Part shown: in pieces, positions 26,344 through 35,015 of the stretch
Layout of the letters: each line of letters starts with the position of its first letter
Numbering within the stretch: position 1 is the stretch's first letter
Origin: JBMYRH01 sp049602155
GTDB taxonomy: Bacteria > Myxococcota_A > UBA9042 > PHBI01 > JBMYRH01
Length of the DNA stretch: 64,000 bases
NCBI GenBank assembly: GCA_049602155.1
Contig: JBMYRH010000007.1
Span: forward strand, 212,983 to 276,982
Direction of reading: 5' to 3'
Made by a program: the position numbers and the translations under genes
The notes under the pieces: generated by a model
The model's input: only the letters and a program-made list of their open reading frames with translations
Told to the model about the DNA's origin: nothing
Database searches by the model: none

Positions 26344-27867
26344 ATGGATATGCGTTCCTCGCATTCGCTCCACATGCACCGACCCGAGCGCGCCCTGCTG
26401 CACCCGCTTTGGCTCATCGCGCTCACGCTCCTTGTGGTCAATGATCACGTGCTCAAGGGCGCTGGCCTCGTGCCCGCCGCGCTGACAGGGAAGCTAAGTG
26501 ATGTGGTCGGCATGCTGGTGGCCCCGGTACTTTTGGCCGCGATACTCCGCCTCTCAAGCCGTCGGGCGTTGATGCTCGCGCACCTCGCTACGGGAGTTAT
26601 CTTCGCGGCGATCAACCTCTCTCCCTCGGCGGCGCGCGGTTTCGAGGCGATGACCGCGTGGACCCCGTTCCCCTGGGCCATCGTTGTGGATCCGACAGAC
26701 CTCCTCGCCCTCCCGGCGCTGGCCGTCTCATGGGCGATCTTTACCCCGGTCATGCGTCAACACCTCTCAGTGCCGCGCTGGATCGCCGTCCCAGCCATCT
26801 GTGTCGGTGCGTTAGCCTGCATGGCGACCTCCCCTCCAATCGATGAGCCACCGACCATCCCCGCGGCGTCTATCTTTGCGGATGTCTGGGGCCATGTCGT
26901 CATCGAGAATGCACAAGATGAGGTGGCCAACATTCGTATTCGAACGATGCATGGAACGACGTTCATGGACTGCGCATTCGTCGCTCAAGACCCCACGTCG
27001 ACGCTCTCCCGTGCGCTCTTTGGGGAGCCGGAATTTTGGGAGATCGAGCCCGACCGTGCGGTCGCCGTGATGGGCCCCGGCAGGGTCGGCGTCCCGCTCT
27101 GCAAGGCGTATTTGATCGACGGCGCCGGGCTCAACACTCAGCTGCTCTTCATAGACGTCGAAGCCTACCCCGCGACCTGGCTGCCCTCGACGTCTATGAA
27201 CATCGACCCCAGCGTGACGTTGACGCTCCAGCCAGGCGCCTCTGAGCTGAGCGACCACCCTGCCCTCTTCGATGCGCCGCCTATCGTCACGCCGGAGCCA
27301 GAGACCTCCTGCGACGTCGTCAGTGACGAGGCATCGCTGGCCTGGTCCGAGGTGCCTGACATGGACATCTATGGCCTAGAAGGCATCGAGGAGTCACCCG
27401 ACGGCTGCATGAAGCTCAGCCTGTCCCCTCACCTCAAGCTCTACCTCTGTATCCCCCGTGACACGTTCCCATTCGAGGTCGGCGAGCTGCTCATGATCCG
27501 CCCACTGACCCACGGAGAGGACTTCGGGACCATCGAGGGGATTGAGTTCCTAGGCGCCACCCGAACACTGCGCGTGGCCCGCGGGCAGGACTTCGTCCCC
27601 TTTGACGCGACGACGACCTTGAACGTCGAGCCGAGCGAGGGCTGCGGCTATGTCCACGACGTGTGCGGCAACCTGACGCGCCCGCTGACGATCCGTTACG
27701 GCGGACCAAGCGGTGTGTTGGCCAAGGCCGGAGAGGCCCTCTCGCTGGACACGACGTCCTACGTCTATGTCGTCCGCGCGTTTGACCTCCCCGTGGGAGA
27801 CACCGACTGCCTCGACGATGCCACTCAATCGGACCGACTCATCGAGTCGGTGTACGTCAGCTACTAG
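26344..27867 (+). CDS. Membrane protein with N-terminal helices and large exported domain, unknown
   Basis: A 507-residue protein whose first about 160 residues contain around five hydrophobic helices (for example PLWLIALTLLVVNDHVL, VVGMLVAPVLLAAIL, LALPALAVSWAIFTP, WIAVPAICVGALACM). The rest (about 170-507) is a soluble region with six or more Cys and beta-rich texture, probably outside the membrane. I do not recognise the family; the N-terminal segment with LTGKLSDVVG is reminiscent of membrane proteins seen in Myxococcota. It is followed 13 bases later by the VWA-domain gene and probably shares its transcript. Upstream bases 26127-26343 hold a TTGACA at 26147 without a clear -10. Confidence 0.7.
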   Translation: MDMRSSHSLHMHRPERALLHPLWLIALTLLVVNDHVLKGAGLVPAALTGKLSDVVGMLVAPVLLAAILRLSSRRALMLAHLATGVIFAAINLSPSAARGFEAMTAWTPFPWAIVVDPTDLLALPALAVSWAIFTPVMRQHLSVPRWIAVPAICVGALACMATSPPIDEPPTIPAASIFADVWGHVVIENAQDEVANIRIRTMHGTTFMDCAFVAQDPTSTLSRALFGEPEFWEIEPDRAVAVMGPGRVGVPLCKAYLIDGAGLNTQLLFIDVEAYPATWLPSTSMNIDPSVTLTLQPGASELSDHPALFDAPPIVTPEPETSCDVVSDEASLAWSEVPDMDIYGLEGIEESPDGCMKLSLSPHLKLYLCIPRDTFPFEVGELLMIRPLTHGEDFGTIEGIEFLGATRTLRVARGQDFVPFDATTTLNVEPSEGCGYVHDVCGNLTRPLTIRYGGPSGVLAKAGEALSLDTTSYVYVVRAFDLPVGDTDCLDDATQSDRLIESVYVSY

Positions 27868-27880
27868 GAAGGAGAAGACC

Positions 27881-29485
27881 ATGCGCACACTCATCACGCT
27901 CAGCCTCATCGGGGCCCTTGGCCTCTTCACGGTCCACTGCGACGAATCAGCGATGGGCGGCTCGGACAGCGAGAGCGCCTTTAGCCCACAGGCTATGGAT
28001 CCCAACGGGGGCGCCAATCAGGCGAGCGGTACCGGGAGCGCTGGGCTCGCGCAGGCTGGCGCCCAGGACTTTGGCCTCTTTCGACAAATCTTGGACCGGG
28101 GCGAGGTCCCTGCGCCCAGCACGCTGGATGATTTGGGCTTCTTTGCCGAGCACAAGATCGACTACCCCGAGGCGGACTGTGGACAAGACGTCTGCATCCA
28201 CACGCTGCTCGGCGTCACCGGCAACATGATCACCGGGAGCAACTGCACCCTCGTGCAGCTCGGGCTCAATACGCCGCTCGATCCTGCGACCATAGAGCGC
28301 CCCCCCCTTCACTTGGTCTTGGCGGTCGACCGTGGCGCGTCGATGCAGGGTGACCCCATCAACTTCGTCAAAGCCGGCCTCGATCGCATGCTCAATGCCT
28401 TGATGCCCGAAGATAAGATCTCGTTGGTCACGTACAACGACACCGCCCATATCGTCCTCCAAGAGGTCCCGGCGACAGACTTGATGACCCTCATCAGCGC
28501 GTTCGATGGGATCGAGGCGATCGGCGCAAGCAACCTCTACGACGGCATGTTCACCGCCTTCTCAGTCGCGAAGAGCGCCCAAGACATCGCCTGGCAAAAC
28601 CGCGTCATCTTGCTCAGCGATGGCGTCGCCAACGTCGGCATCACGCAGACCCCTAAGATGGTCTCTCTCGCCCGGGCTTACGCCAAAGAGGGCATCGGGA
28701 TAACGACGATCGGCATCGGCAGCGAGTTCAATATCGACGTAATGCGCTCGGTGGCGGAGGTCGGCGCCGGTAACTTCTACTTCCTCGAGAACCCTGAGTC
28801 CGTCAAAGAGGTGTTCACCGATGAGGTGAAGACCTTCCTCTACCCTGTAGCGACCGAGGTCGAGATCGAGATCTCGGTCGGCGCTGGCTACACGATCGGC
28901 CGAGTCTACGGGACGAACGGCTGGGTGGGGGACGCGACGGGCGGTCGGATCGAGATCCCGACCCTCTTCTTGGCTGGCCGCACGGACGCGACCGCGCCCA
29001 TCGAAGAGGGGCGACGTGGCGGTGGCGGCGCGATCATCTTTGAGCTCCTGCCAGTCCTGGGCGGTAAAGCGCTCCCAGACCCCTACGATGTCCTGACCGT
29101 CGACATCGACTGGAAGGACCCGCGCGAAGGCACGACCTTGGGGGACGTCTTCCCCGTCATCAACCCCGCGCTGCCCGGTGTGGTCCAAAAAGGCGGCTAC
29201 TTCGATAATTTTACCGTCGAGAAGGGGTTCGTCATGGTCAACATCTTGGTCGGCTTCGAGATGGCGACCGCCTTCGCCGACGAAGGGGACTACGGTTCAG
29301 CGCTCGCGGTCTTGGAGGCCATGCAGCCGGCGCTAGAAGGTTGGCTCGCCGACAACGCAGATCCGGACCTCGAGGATGATCTCAACTACGTGGATCGCTT
29401 CATTGAGAACCTGGAAGACACCGTGACAGGGATCAACATCCAGATGCCACAGGGCGCGATTGAACCTTGGCCAGCTGGCGACTAA
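27881..29485 (+). CDS. Exported von Willebrand factor A domain protein with altered MIDAS
   Basis: A 534-residue exported protein. It has a signal peptide ending FTVHC, a weak lipobox because of the His. A low-complexity segment (about 21-62) precedes the VWA domain (about 140-315). The metal site is atypical: DRGAS at 150-154 instead of DxSxS (first Ser replaced by Gly), GASNLYDG at about 216-222 where Thr is usual (Ser here), and LLSDG with Asp247 kept. Downstream is a long C-terminal region with strand-rich texture and a helical end. The start at 27881 follows AAGGAG. It is paired with the upstream membrane protein. Ligand unknown; metal binding may be reduced. It ends convergently with msrB, overlapping by four bases. 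Confidence 0.85.
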   Translation: MRTLITLSLIGALGLFTVHCDESAMGGSDSESAFSPQAMDPNGGANQASGTGSAGLAQAGAQDFGLFRQILDRGEVPAPSTLDDLGFFAEHKIDYPEADCGQDVCIHTLLGVTGNMITGSNCTLVQLGLNTPLDPATIERPPLHLVLAVDRGASMQGDPINFVKAGLDRMLNALMPEDKISLVTYNDTAHIVLQEVPATDLMTLISAFDGIEAIGASNLYDGMFTAFSVAKSAQDIAWQNRVILLSDGVANVGITQTPKMVSLARAYAKEGIGITTIGIGSEFNIDVMRSVAEVGAGNFYFLENPESVKEVFTDEVKTFLYPVATEVEIEISVGAGYTIGRVYGTNGWVGDATGGRIEIPTLFLAGRTDATAPIEEGRRGGGGAIIFELLPVLGGKALPDPYDVLTVDIDWKDPREGTTLGDVFPVINPALPGVVQKGGYFDNFTVEKGFVMVNILVGFEMATAFADEGDYGSALAVLEAMQPALEGWLADNADPDLEDDLNYVDRFIENLEDTVTGINIQMPQGAIEPWPAGD

Positions 29486-29874
29486 TCGCCTGAGGGGATG
29501 AGCTTCAGGGAGGCCGAGTTGATGCAGTAGCGCATCCCTGTGGGCTGAGGTCCGTCTGGGAAGAGGTGACCTAGGTGCGCGTCACAACCCGCACACAGCA
29601 CCTCGACCCGCACCATCCCATGGCTCACATCGCGGCGCTCGGTGATCCCCTCAGCGGTCAGTGGCTGCCAAAAGCTGGGCCAACCCGATCCCGACGCATA
29701 CTTGGTCGTCGAGGCAAAGAGCGGCGCCTCACAGCAGACGCATTGATACGTGCCCGGCGTCTTCGTGTTCCAGTAACGCCCTGTAAACGGGGCCTCCGTG
29801 CCTCCGCAACGGGTGACACGGAACTCCTCAGGGGACAGTGAGTCTTGCCAACAGCTCTGTGGGTCATCGCTCAT
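29482..29874 (-). CDS. msrB: Peptide-methionine (R)-S-oxide reductase MsrB
   Basis: Repairs methionine-R-sulfoxide in proteins using thioredoxin. The 130-residue protein has the full MsrB layout: EEFRVTRCGGTEAPFTG, two zinc-binding CxxC pairs (Cys45/Cys48 and Cys94/Cys97), GSGWPSFWQP, and the catalytic Cys117 in RYCINSAS. No signal peptide is seen, so it is likely cytoplasmic. The last codons overlap the convergent VWA gene by four bases. MsrA is not in the window. Confidence 0.95.
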   Translation of the reverse strand: MSDDPQSCWQDSLSPEEFRVTRCGGTEAPFTGRYWNTKTPGTYQCVCCEAPLFASTTKYASGSGWPSFWQPLTAEGITERRDVSHGMVRVEVLCAGCDAHLGHLFPDGPQPTGMRYCINSASLKLIPSGD

Positions 29875-29912
29875 CGTGGACCTCCTCGCGTGCCCGCACT
29901 ATAGATCAGGTC

Positions 29913-30323
29913 ATGCGCTTACTGACCTTTCAAGCTGAACACTTCGCTTGGCGATCCTTCTCCAAGACCTTAGCCGATGTCGATGATGTGGACGTCAACG
30001 AGGCTGTGGATGACGCGTTGGTCGTCTTCATGCACATCGAGCAGGGGGACTTCGCGGCCGACTCGAAGGCCTTCAAACACACCCTCAAGCACGTGAAGTG
30101 GCTCGCCAATAAGCGCGACTTGAAGACCGTCGTGCTCCACTCATTCGCGCACCTCGGCGGTGAGAACGCCGAGCCAAGCCAAGCCCTCGACTTCATGCAT
30201 CGGCTGAAGGCGCGACTTGAGTCGACGAATTACACCGTCCAGCTGACGCCCTTTGGCTACTTCTGTAGCTGGGATCTCCGCGTCTATGGCGACAGCTTGG
30301 CCAAGGTCTACAAAGCGCTCTAG
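29913..30323 (+). CDS. Stand-alone archaeal-type threonyl-tRNA synthetase editing domain
   Basis: A 136-residue protein that matches the editing (N-terminal) domain of archaeal ThrRS, which hydrolyses Ser-tRNA(Thr) and is related to D-aminoacyl-tRNA deacylase. Shared features are the N-terminal MRLLTFQAE strand, the FAHL motif (78-81) followed by the AEPSQALDFM helix, and the TPFGYF segment (112-117) with a C-terminal SLAKVYKAL helix. In archaeal enzymes the tail of the FGYY motif is followed by Lys, which matters for proofreading; here FGYFC (114-118) replaces it with Cys. No synthetase body is attached. The ATG at 29913 lacks a strong ribosome site but gives the exact family N-terminus. It is divergent from msrB. 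A trans-editing or deacylase function is inference. Confidence 0.8.
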   Translation: MRLLTFQAEHFAWRSFSKTLADVDDVDVNEAVDDALVVFMHIEQGDFAADSKAFKHTLKHVKWLANKRDLKTVVLHSFAHLGGENAEPSQALDFMHRLKARLESTNYTVQLTPFGYFCSWDLRVYGDSLAKVYKAL

Positions 30324-30338
30324 ACCTGCGCGTTGGTC

Positions 30339-30935
30339 CTAGTGACCGGCGTGACCCGCGCCGACCCCTGCCGGGGGCTTGATGGGCTCGATGTTGCCGA
30401 ACTTTCGGGTGCAGGTCTGGATGTCCGCTGGGAGTCGCGCGGCGATCATGCAGTCGATCATGCGCCCACCGGAGGGATCGACCTTAGCCTGCTCTAGGCA
30501 GCTGGCCACTGTCTTGTCTCGCTGCTTGCGCATCTGCCCGACGATGTTCGCAGGCGCACCCGCCGTCTGCATGATGTTGACGGTGTTGTCGAAGGCATCT
30601 CCGCAGCGCTTCTTCACGGCCTCCTGTTCCTCTGGGCCCATCTCCTTGAGCTTGGCCTCGCCGGCCTTCTCCGCGGCGGCCACCTCAGGCTTGTCCTCTG
30701 CATGCGTCTCACCCTCTGCGTGCGCCGCGGCCTTGTCATCAGCCTTCGCCTCATCCGCTTTCGGCTTGTCGTTGGCCTTCTCGTCGCCGGACGCCGCTGC
30801 ATCTGACTCATCGGCCGCTGGCGCATCGGAGTTCGCGCCCTCTGCCGCGGCGCCATCTGATTTACCGCACGCTCCGGTCGACAGCAGGGCTGCTCCGAGA
30901 ACCAAGACTGGGATCCAACGTGTCAGGCGCGTCAT
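30339..30935 (-). CDS. Lipoprotein with acidic Ala/Asp/Lys linker, unknown function
   Basis: A 198-residue predicted lipoprotein (lipobox STGAC). Start ATG 30935 is supported by GGAGG seven bases upstream. A low-complexity region rich in Ala, Asp, Glu and Lys (about 25-95) precedes a small helical domain with four conserved-looking Cys (KKRCGDAFDN, VASCLEQAK, MIDCMIAAR, IQTCTRKFG) and ends in a His/Gly tail. Two disulfides are likely. I do not recognise the family. It faces the ThrRS-editing gene convergently, 15 bases apart. Confidence 0.75.
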   Translation of the reverse strand: MTRLTRWIPVLVLGAALLSTGACGKSDGAAAEGANSDAPAADESDAAASGDEKANDKPKADEAKADDKAAAHAEGETHAEDKPEVAAAEKAGEAKLKEMGPEEQEAVKKRCGDAFDNTVNIMQTAGAPANIVGQMRKQRDKTVASCLEQAKVDPSGGRMIDCMIAARLPADIQTCTRKFGNIEPIKPPAGVGAGHAGH

Positions 30936-30999
30936 CTTCTGCCTCCAAGTTCGGCGAGGGCAAAGTCTCAACAGCCCACAGGTCGTTGTCAACAAGCCT

Positions 31000-33423
31000 C
31001 TACGGGGCGGGGCACGCCATCAAGGTCAGGTGCACATCGTCTACGTAGCTGTCGTTGTCCGCCCCGCTCACCTGAGTCCCGGTCATGACGAGCCTCAGCG
31101 CGCGCGTCATCGGAGGCAAAGGGACCGTCAATGTCTGCGCTGTCCAGGAGGTCGCCTGACTGGCCATAGAGACCGGCTCACCGAGGGCCGCCCCCTCGCT
31201 GTCTAAGGCCTGCAGCGCCAAGGTCGGCGTGTCCTCTCCCCCCCAGGTCGCGAAGGTCGCGCCGAAGACCGCCACAGCCCCCCCTGCGTCCACGTCGGGC
31301 CACCATGCGCTCTCGAGCGCGATCGATTGATGGGCTTCGGCGTAGGGCGTCGGATCGCACAAGCCGCCGACCGAGAAGTAACGCTCACCTGTCGCTGGGG
31401 AGATGCCGTCACACTCTTCAGCGCTCAAGGACTCGAGCGCCCCCTCCACAACTGTCCACCCGTCAATGCCTTCCTCCGCGCCAGGGTTGGCCACCACCCC
31501 CTCGGCGAGGGTGACGCCCCCTGCGGTAAACGCGACGGGCTCTGACCAGTCACTCCAGGCCAGCCCAGTGTCTCGATAGCGCAGGCGCATACAGTAGCTC
31601 CCACTGTCGAGCATGACTTCCGGGGTGTGATCTTCGAGGTCGTCGCCCGCTTGAAGGTCCACATCGGCGTACCAGTTCTGCCGCTGGACCCAGTCGTCGA
31701 CGAGCGGCTGCCCGAAGTCGTCGCAGCTCTGCGAGAGCTGCCAATGGGTCGCGTCGTGCTCTCCACCATCGAGGTCCTCAAAGGGAGAGCCGGTGAGCAT
31801 CAGGAGGCCCGCACACGACGCGCTCAGCGCCGGGGGGATCGCGTGAGGACGGACCGGCGGGACGTTGATGCTCCGGATCGTCAAGTCATCGATGACGACG
31901 TTGTCCAAGGCCAGCTCCTCATCTCCTCGACTGATGCGACGCAATCGAAACTCCGGGTCGTCGCCTGCGCTGACCTCGAGGAAGACAAAACCCCAATCAT
32001 CAGTCGTCACGGTAAATTCGTCGTAGTCGACCTGCTCATACTCCCCCCAGTAGTCGATATTCCCACCGGCAGTGGCGGCGTTCACCCAGAGGTGCCGATG
32101 GTCCCGTGACTGCCCGCGCGAATAGCCATGCGTGTGGCCAAAGAAGTGGATGCTCGGCTTGTCACAGGTCGTCGAGAAGGTCTCCAGCCTACTGATCACG
32201 TCCCCGGTGTAGTCCACCTCACCGGGGAGCCACAGCTCGGACTTAAACGGGTGGTGGAGCTGAGCGAACACGAAGTCGATCGTCGCGTCGTTACAGGTCG
32301 TCTGCAGCACGTCATCCAACCAATCCAGCTGCACCTGCATCCGGAACCCCGAATTGGAGTCGAGCCCGATCATCCGAACGTTGCCCTGATCATGCCACCA
32401 CCAGTGCTCTAGGTGAGGCGCGGTGCCGTTTTCAGGCAGCCGGAAATAGTCAAAGAAGAAGGGCGTCCCCCCCTCGTGGTTCCCTGGGACAGGGTAGAGC
32501 GGCACGCGTGCGCTCAGCGCGGAGGCCATCGGGAAGAAGTCCTCGCGCCAATCACCGATATCCCAGCCCTGATCGACAAGATCGCCGGGGATCATCACGG
32601 CGTCCAAAGCGTCAGCCACGTCACCGCCCTGCTCGGCGGTCGTGAACGGGATGATCCCCTGCTCGACGATCTCTCGCCACACCGTCGGGTTGCCGTTGTC
32701 GATCTGCATGTCACTGACGACGACGATCCGTGACGCCGCCTCTAACGCAGGGTCCGACGAGGTCACAAAGGAGCTCACCTCAGTGACCAGCGATCCCGTC
32801 TTCACGCGGTAGTAGTAGCGCGTCGCTGGCAGGAGCCCCGTCAGCTGGACCTCATGAAGCGAGGTGTCCAGCCATGAGACCCGGCGCTCAGCACACGTGA
32901 CCTGCTCCAAGCCCTCTGACGTCCCCCACTCGACCCGGGACTCCACCCCCAGCTCGGTCTCCCAGTGGATCCACATCGAGGTCGGGGTCGCGAGCTGCAG
33001 GTAGGGCGCGACCAGCAGCTCCCCGGGCTCCTCCTCCGCGCCGTCACAGACCACGGGTGGCGGAGGCGCCACGTCCTCGGACGAGTCCTCCTCAGCGGCC
33101 ACATCTGGAGCGGAGACCTCCTCCACACTATCCGCCGTGTCCATCGCTTCGTGGATCTCCGTGGACGCGTCCATCGGGCTGTCAGACGTGTCGACCAAGA
33201 GGGCATCGGGCGAGTCATCGACCGCGTCACTCTCTGAGGTGTCCTTAGCGTCACCGCACGCGATGAGCGCCAGGGCAGCGACCCCTAGGAGGGCTCTTGA
33301 GCCAACGCGCGGACGACCACCGAAGACGCCGCGAACCCGAAGGCTCCAGTCACGAAGCTGGCGGTCCCGTAACCGGACGCACAGTCCAGTCGCAGGCTCA
33401 TCTCTGGGCTTGGGCGATCGCAT
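31000..33423 (-). CDS. Exported purple-acid-phosphatase-like metallophosphoesterase lipoprotein
   Basis: An 807-residue secreted phosphoesterase. The N-terminus reads through a basic stretch to a lipoprotein signal ending LALIAC (about 44-56), followed by an Asp/Glu/Ser/Thr tether (about 60-110). A fibronectin-like domain of the purple acid phosphatase type (about 125-225, ATRYYYRVKTG) precedes the phosphoesterase (about 235-470). Its motifs are VVVSDMQ, GDLVDQG, GNHEGG, LHHPF and GHTHGYSRG, covering the usual metal ligands except that the first block has Gln where His or Gly is common. A C-terminal beta-rich region (about 555-807) looks like a carbohydrate-binding-type module. No ATG, GTG or TTG lies between 33423 and the signal peptide, so the gene appears to overlap tcdA by 139 bases. 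Confidence 0.8.
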   Translation of the reverse strand: MRSPKPRDEPATGLCVRLRDRQLRDWSLRVRGVFGGRPRVGSRALLGVAALALIACGDAKDTSESDAVDDSPDALLVDTSDSPMDASTEIHEAMDTADSVEEVSAPDVAAEEDSSEDVAPPPPVVCDGAEEEPGELLVAPYLQLATPTSMWIHWETELGVESRVEWGTSEGLEQVTCAERRVSWLDTSLHEVQLTGLLPATRYYYRVKTGSLVTEVSSFVTSSDPALEAASRIVVVSDMQIDNGNPTVWREIVEQGIIPFTTAEQGGDVADALDAVMIPGDLVDQGWDIGDWREDFFPMASALSARVPLYPVPGNHEGGTPFFFDYFRLPENGTAPHLEHWWWHDQGNVRMIGLDSNSGFRMQVQLDWLDDVLQTTCNDATIDFVFAQLHHPFKSELWLPGEVDYTGDVISRLETFSTTCDKPSIHFFGHTHGYSRGQSRDHRHLWVNAATAGGNIDYWGEYEQVDYDEFTVTTDDWGFVFLEVSAGDDPEFRLRRISRGDEELALDNVVIDDLTIRSINVPPVRPHAIPPALSASCAGLLMLTGSPFEDLDGGEHDATHWQLSQSCDDFGQPLVDDWVQRQNWYADVDLQAGDDLEDHTPEVMLDSGSYCMRLRYRDTGLAWSDWSEPVAFTAGGVTLAEGVVANPGAEEGIDGWTVVEGALESLSAEECDGISPATGERYFSVGGLCDPTPYAEAHQSIALESAWWPDVDAGGAVAVFGATFATWGGEDTPTLALQALDSEGAALGEPVSMASQATSWTAQTLTVPLPPMTRALRLVMTGTQVSGADNDSYVDDVHLTLMACPAP

Positions 33424-34058
33424 ACGCCTCCGTCTGGCGTGGGGAACCGGGGCAATTCGGTCGAGAACACACAGGGTAATCCCCAGGGACCATCGCTGTC
33501 GAAGCCGTGGTTCTGACGCAGCTTCTTGCGGACCCGCCGAAGCAAGCCGTCGTGCGTGCTGACCGTCAAATCACCCACGGCGATCTGCGTGGGATCGACC
33601 TTCCCACCCGCTCCGCCGACAGTGACGAGCGGGATGCCCTCATCGCGGCAACGCACAATCAGCAGGCACTTGTGTTTGACCGTATCGATGGCGTCCACGA
33701 TGTAGTCAAACCCGCGGCCCAGGATGTCATCGGCGGTCGACGCGGTGAAGAACTCACTGAGCGCCTCGACTTGGCAGTCAGGGTTCACGGCTTGGACCCT
33801 CGCGGCCATCGCGCTGACCTTGGGCTGGCCCACCACGCCATCGACGGCGTGGATCTGACGGTTTGTGTTGGTGATGCAGACGTCGTCCATATCGACGAGG
33901 GTCAGTCGACCGACGCCAGAGCGCGCCAAGGCCTCCGCGGCCCACGAGCCCACGCCGCCGATACCGATGACGCACACATGGGCGTCCGCGAGGCGCGTGA
34001 GGCCCGCGTCGCCCACCAAGCGGCCAACCCCGCCAAACCGGTCTGAGTAGTTGCTCAC
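33285..34058 (-). CDS. tcdA: tRNA threonylcarbamoyladenosine dehydratase TcdA (CsdL)
   Basis: E1-like ATP-dependent enzyme that converts t6A37 to cyclic t6A in tRNAs reading ANN codons. The 257-residue protein has the TcdA order: YSDRFGGVGRL, nucleotide-binding GIGGVGSWAAEALARSG, VDMDDVCITNTNRQ, DAIDTVKHKCLLI and the FVTGAFGFAASSVVV C-terminus. It matches CsdL/TcdA rather than MoeB or ThiF by length and the NTNRQ motif. It is upstream of the phosphoesterase on the same strand with a long apparent overlap. It lies 3 kb from the ThrRS editing domain; both act on tRNA, though not shown to be linked. Confidence 0.92.
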   Translation of the reverse strand: MSNYSDRFGGVGRLVGDAGLTRLADAHVCVIGIGGVGSWAAEALARSGVGRLTLVDMDDVCITNTNRQIHAVDGVVGQPKVSAMAARVQAVNPDCQVEALSEFFTASTADDILGRGFDYIVDAIDTVKHKCLLIVRCRDEGIPLVTVGGAGGKVDPTQIAVGDLTVSTHDGLLRRVRKKLRQNHGFDSDGPWGLPCVFSTELPRFPTPDGGVCDRPSPEMSLRLDCASGYGTASFVTGAFGFAASSVVVRALAQEPS

Positions 34059-34154
34059 GGGGCCCTACATAAGGGAAGCGACACTTCAGGGGAAGAGATT
34101 GTCCGCTGCCCAGAGGTGCCGTAGCATCGCCCTGCCCTGCCCTTGGAGTCAGCC

Positions 34155-34838
34155 ATGCCTCTTCCCATCGGTGTCTCACACCTCAGCCCGACCGTCCCCG
34201 TCCACGTCTTTGAGGCGGACTCACCTGGGCCCACTGTGGTCATCCAGGCCGGCATCCATGGCGACGAGGTGGCAGGCGTCCATGCCTTAAGCGAGCTCCT
34301 TGAGGAGGGCTATCGGCCGCACCACGGCCGACTCCTCATCATCCCAGTGATGAACGCGGCGGCCTACCGTGCCCGACAACGCGCCGCGCCGGGTGGCCTG
34401 GACATGAACCGCTGCTTCCCTGGTGACGCAGACGATCCCGCTCGTGAGAAGCGGCTCGCCCGGGCCTTCATGGACCTGATGCTCGACGAGAAGCCCGCGA
34501 TGGTGGCGACGCTCCACGAGTCCTGGAAGCGCTTTCACCCCGAGATCGACATCTCGTTCGGTCAAACGGTCATCTACGGCGAAAAACCCATGCCCGAGAT
34601 TGTCCCGTGGGTCGTCGAGCGGATGAACCTCGACCTTGAGCACCCCTACGAGAAGTGGGCGCCGCACTACTACCCCGTCGAGACCGCCTCTAGCGAGGTC
34701 ATCGCTGCACAGACCGGGTGTATCGGGCTGTGCATCGAGACCTGGATGGGCTTCGAGGAGGCCCGCAGGGTCATCATGCAACGGCGCGTCGTCGAGCTGC
34801 TGCTCCAGTTCATGGGCGTCCGGGACAAGACCGACTAA
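34155..34838 (+). CDS. AstE/AspA-family (M14-like) deacylase
   Basis: A 227-residue zinc deacylase/carboxypeptidase of the succinylglutamate desuccinylase/aspartoacylase group. Zinc ligands are visible in GIHGDEVAG (His35, Glu38). The family motif DMNRCFPGD contains the substrate-binding Asn-Arg, and TLHESW gives a third His. It is shorter than AstE (about 320). Substrate not determinable. The ATG at 34155 is preceded by GGAG. It is divergent from tcdA (about 96 bases) and convergent with phoR. A hairpin-like sequence follows the stop. Confidence 0.8.
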   Translation: MPLPIGVSHLSPTVPVHVFEADSPGPTVVIQAGIHGDEVAGVHALSELLEEGYRPHHGRLLIIPVMNAAAYRARQRAAPGGLDMNRCFPGDADDPAREKRLARAFMDLMLDEKPAMVATLHESWKRFHPEIDISFGQTVIYGEKPMPEIVPWVVERMNLDLEHPYEKWAPHYYPVETASSEVIAAQTGCIGLCIETWMGFEEARRVIMQRRVVELLLQFMGVRDKTD

Positions 34839-34845
34839 GGACTCA

Positions 34846-34868
34846 GAGGGGCGACGTTGGCCGCCCTC
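34846..34868. terminator. Possible hairpin after the deacylase gene
   Basis: GAGGGGCG and CGCCCTC arms flank a short loop eight bases after the stop at 34838. The stem has a bulge and there is no T-run, so it is a weak candidate for an end-of-transcript structure between two convergent genes. Confidence 0.3.
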
Positions 34869-35015
34869 AAAGTCTGCCACTGGGGTCAGTCCGGCCGACG
34901 CGGAGCAAGGGCAAAAGGCGCCGTGCTCTAGGTCGGACCTGGAGTCTCTACGCGTGGCTGTCGGGCAGCACACCTTGTGTTCGGACAACGCGAGGGACCT
35001 AATCTGACGGTGGCG

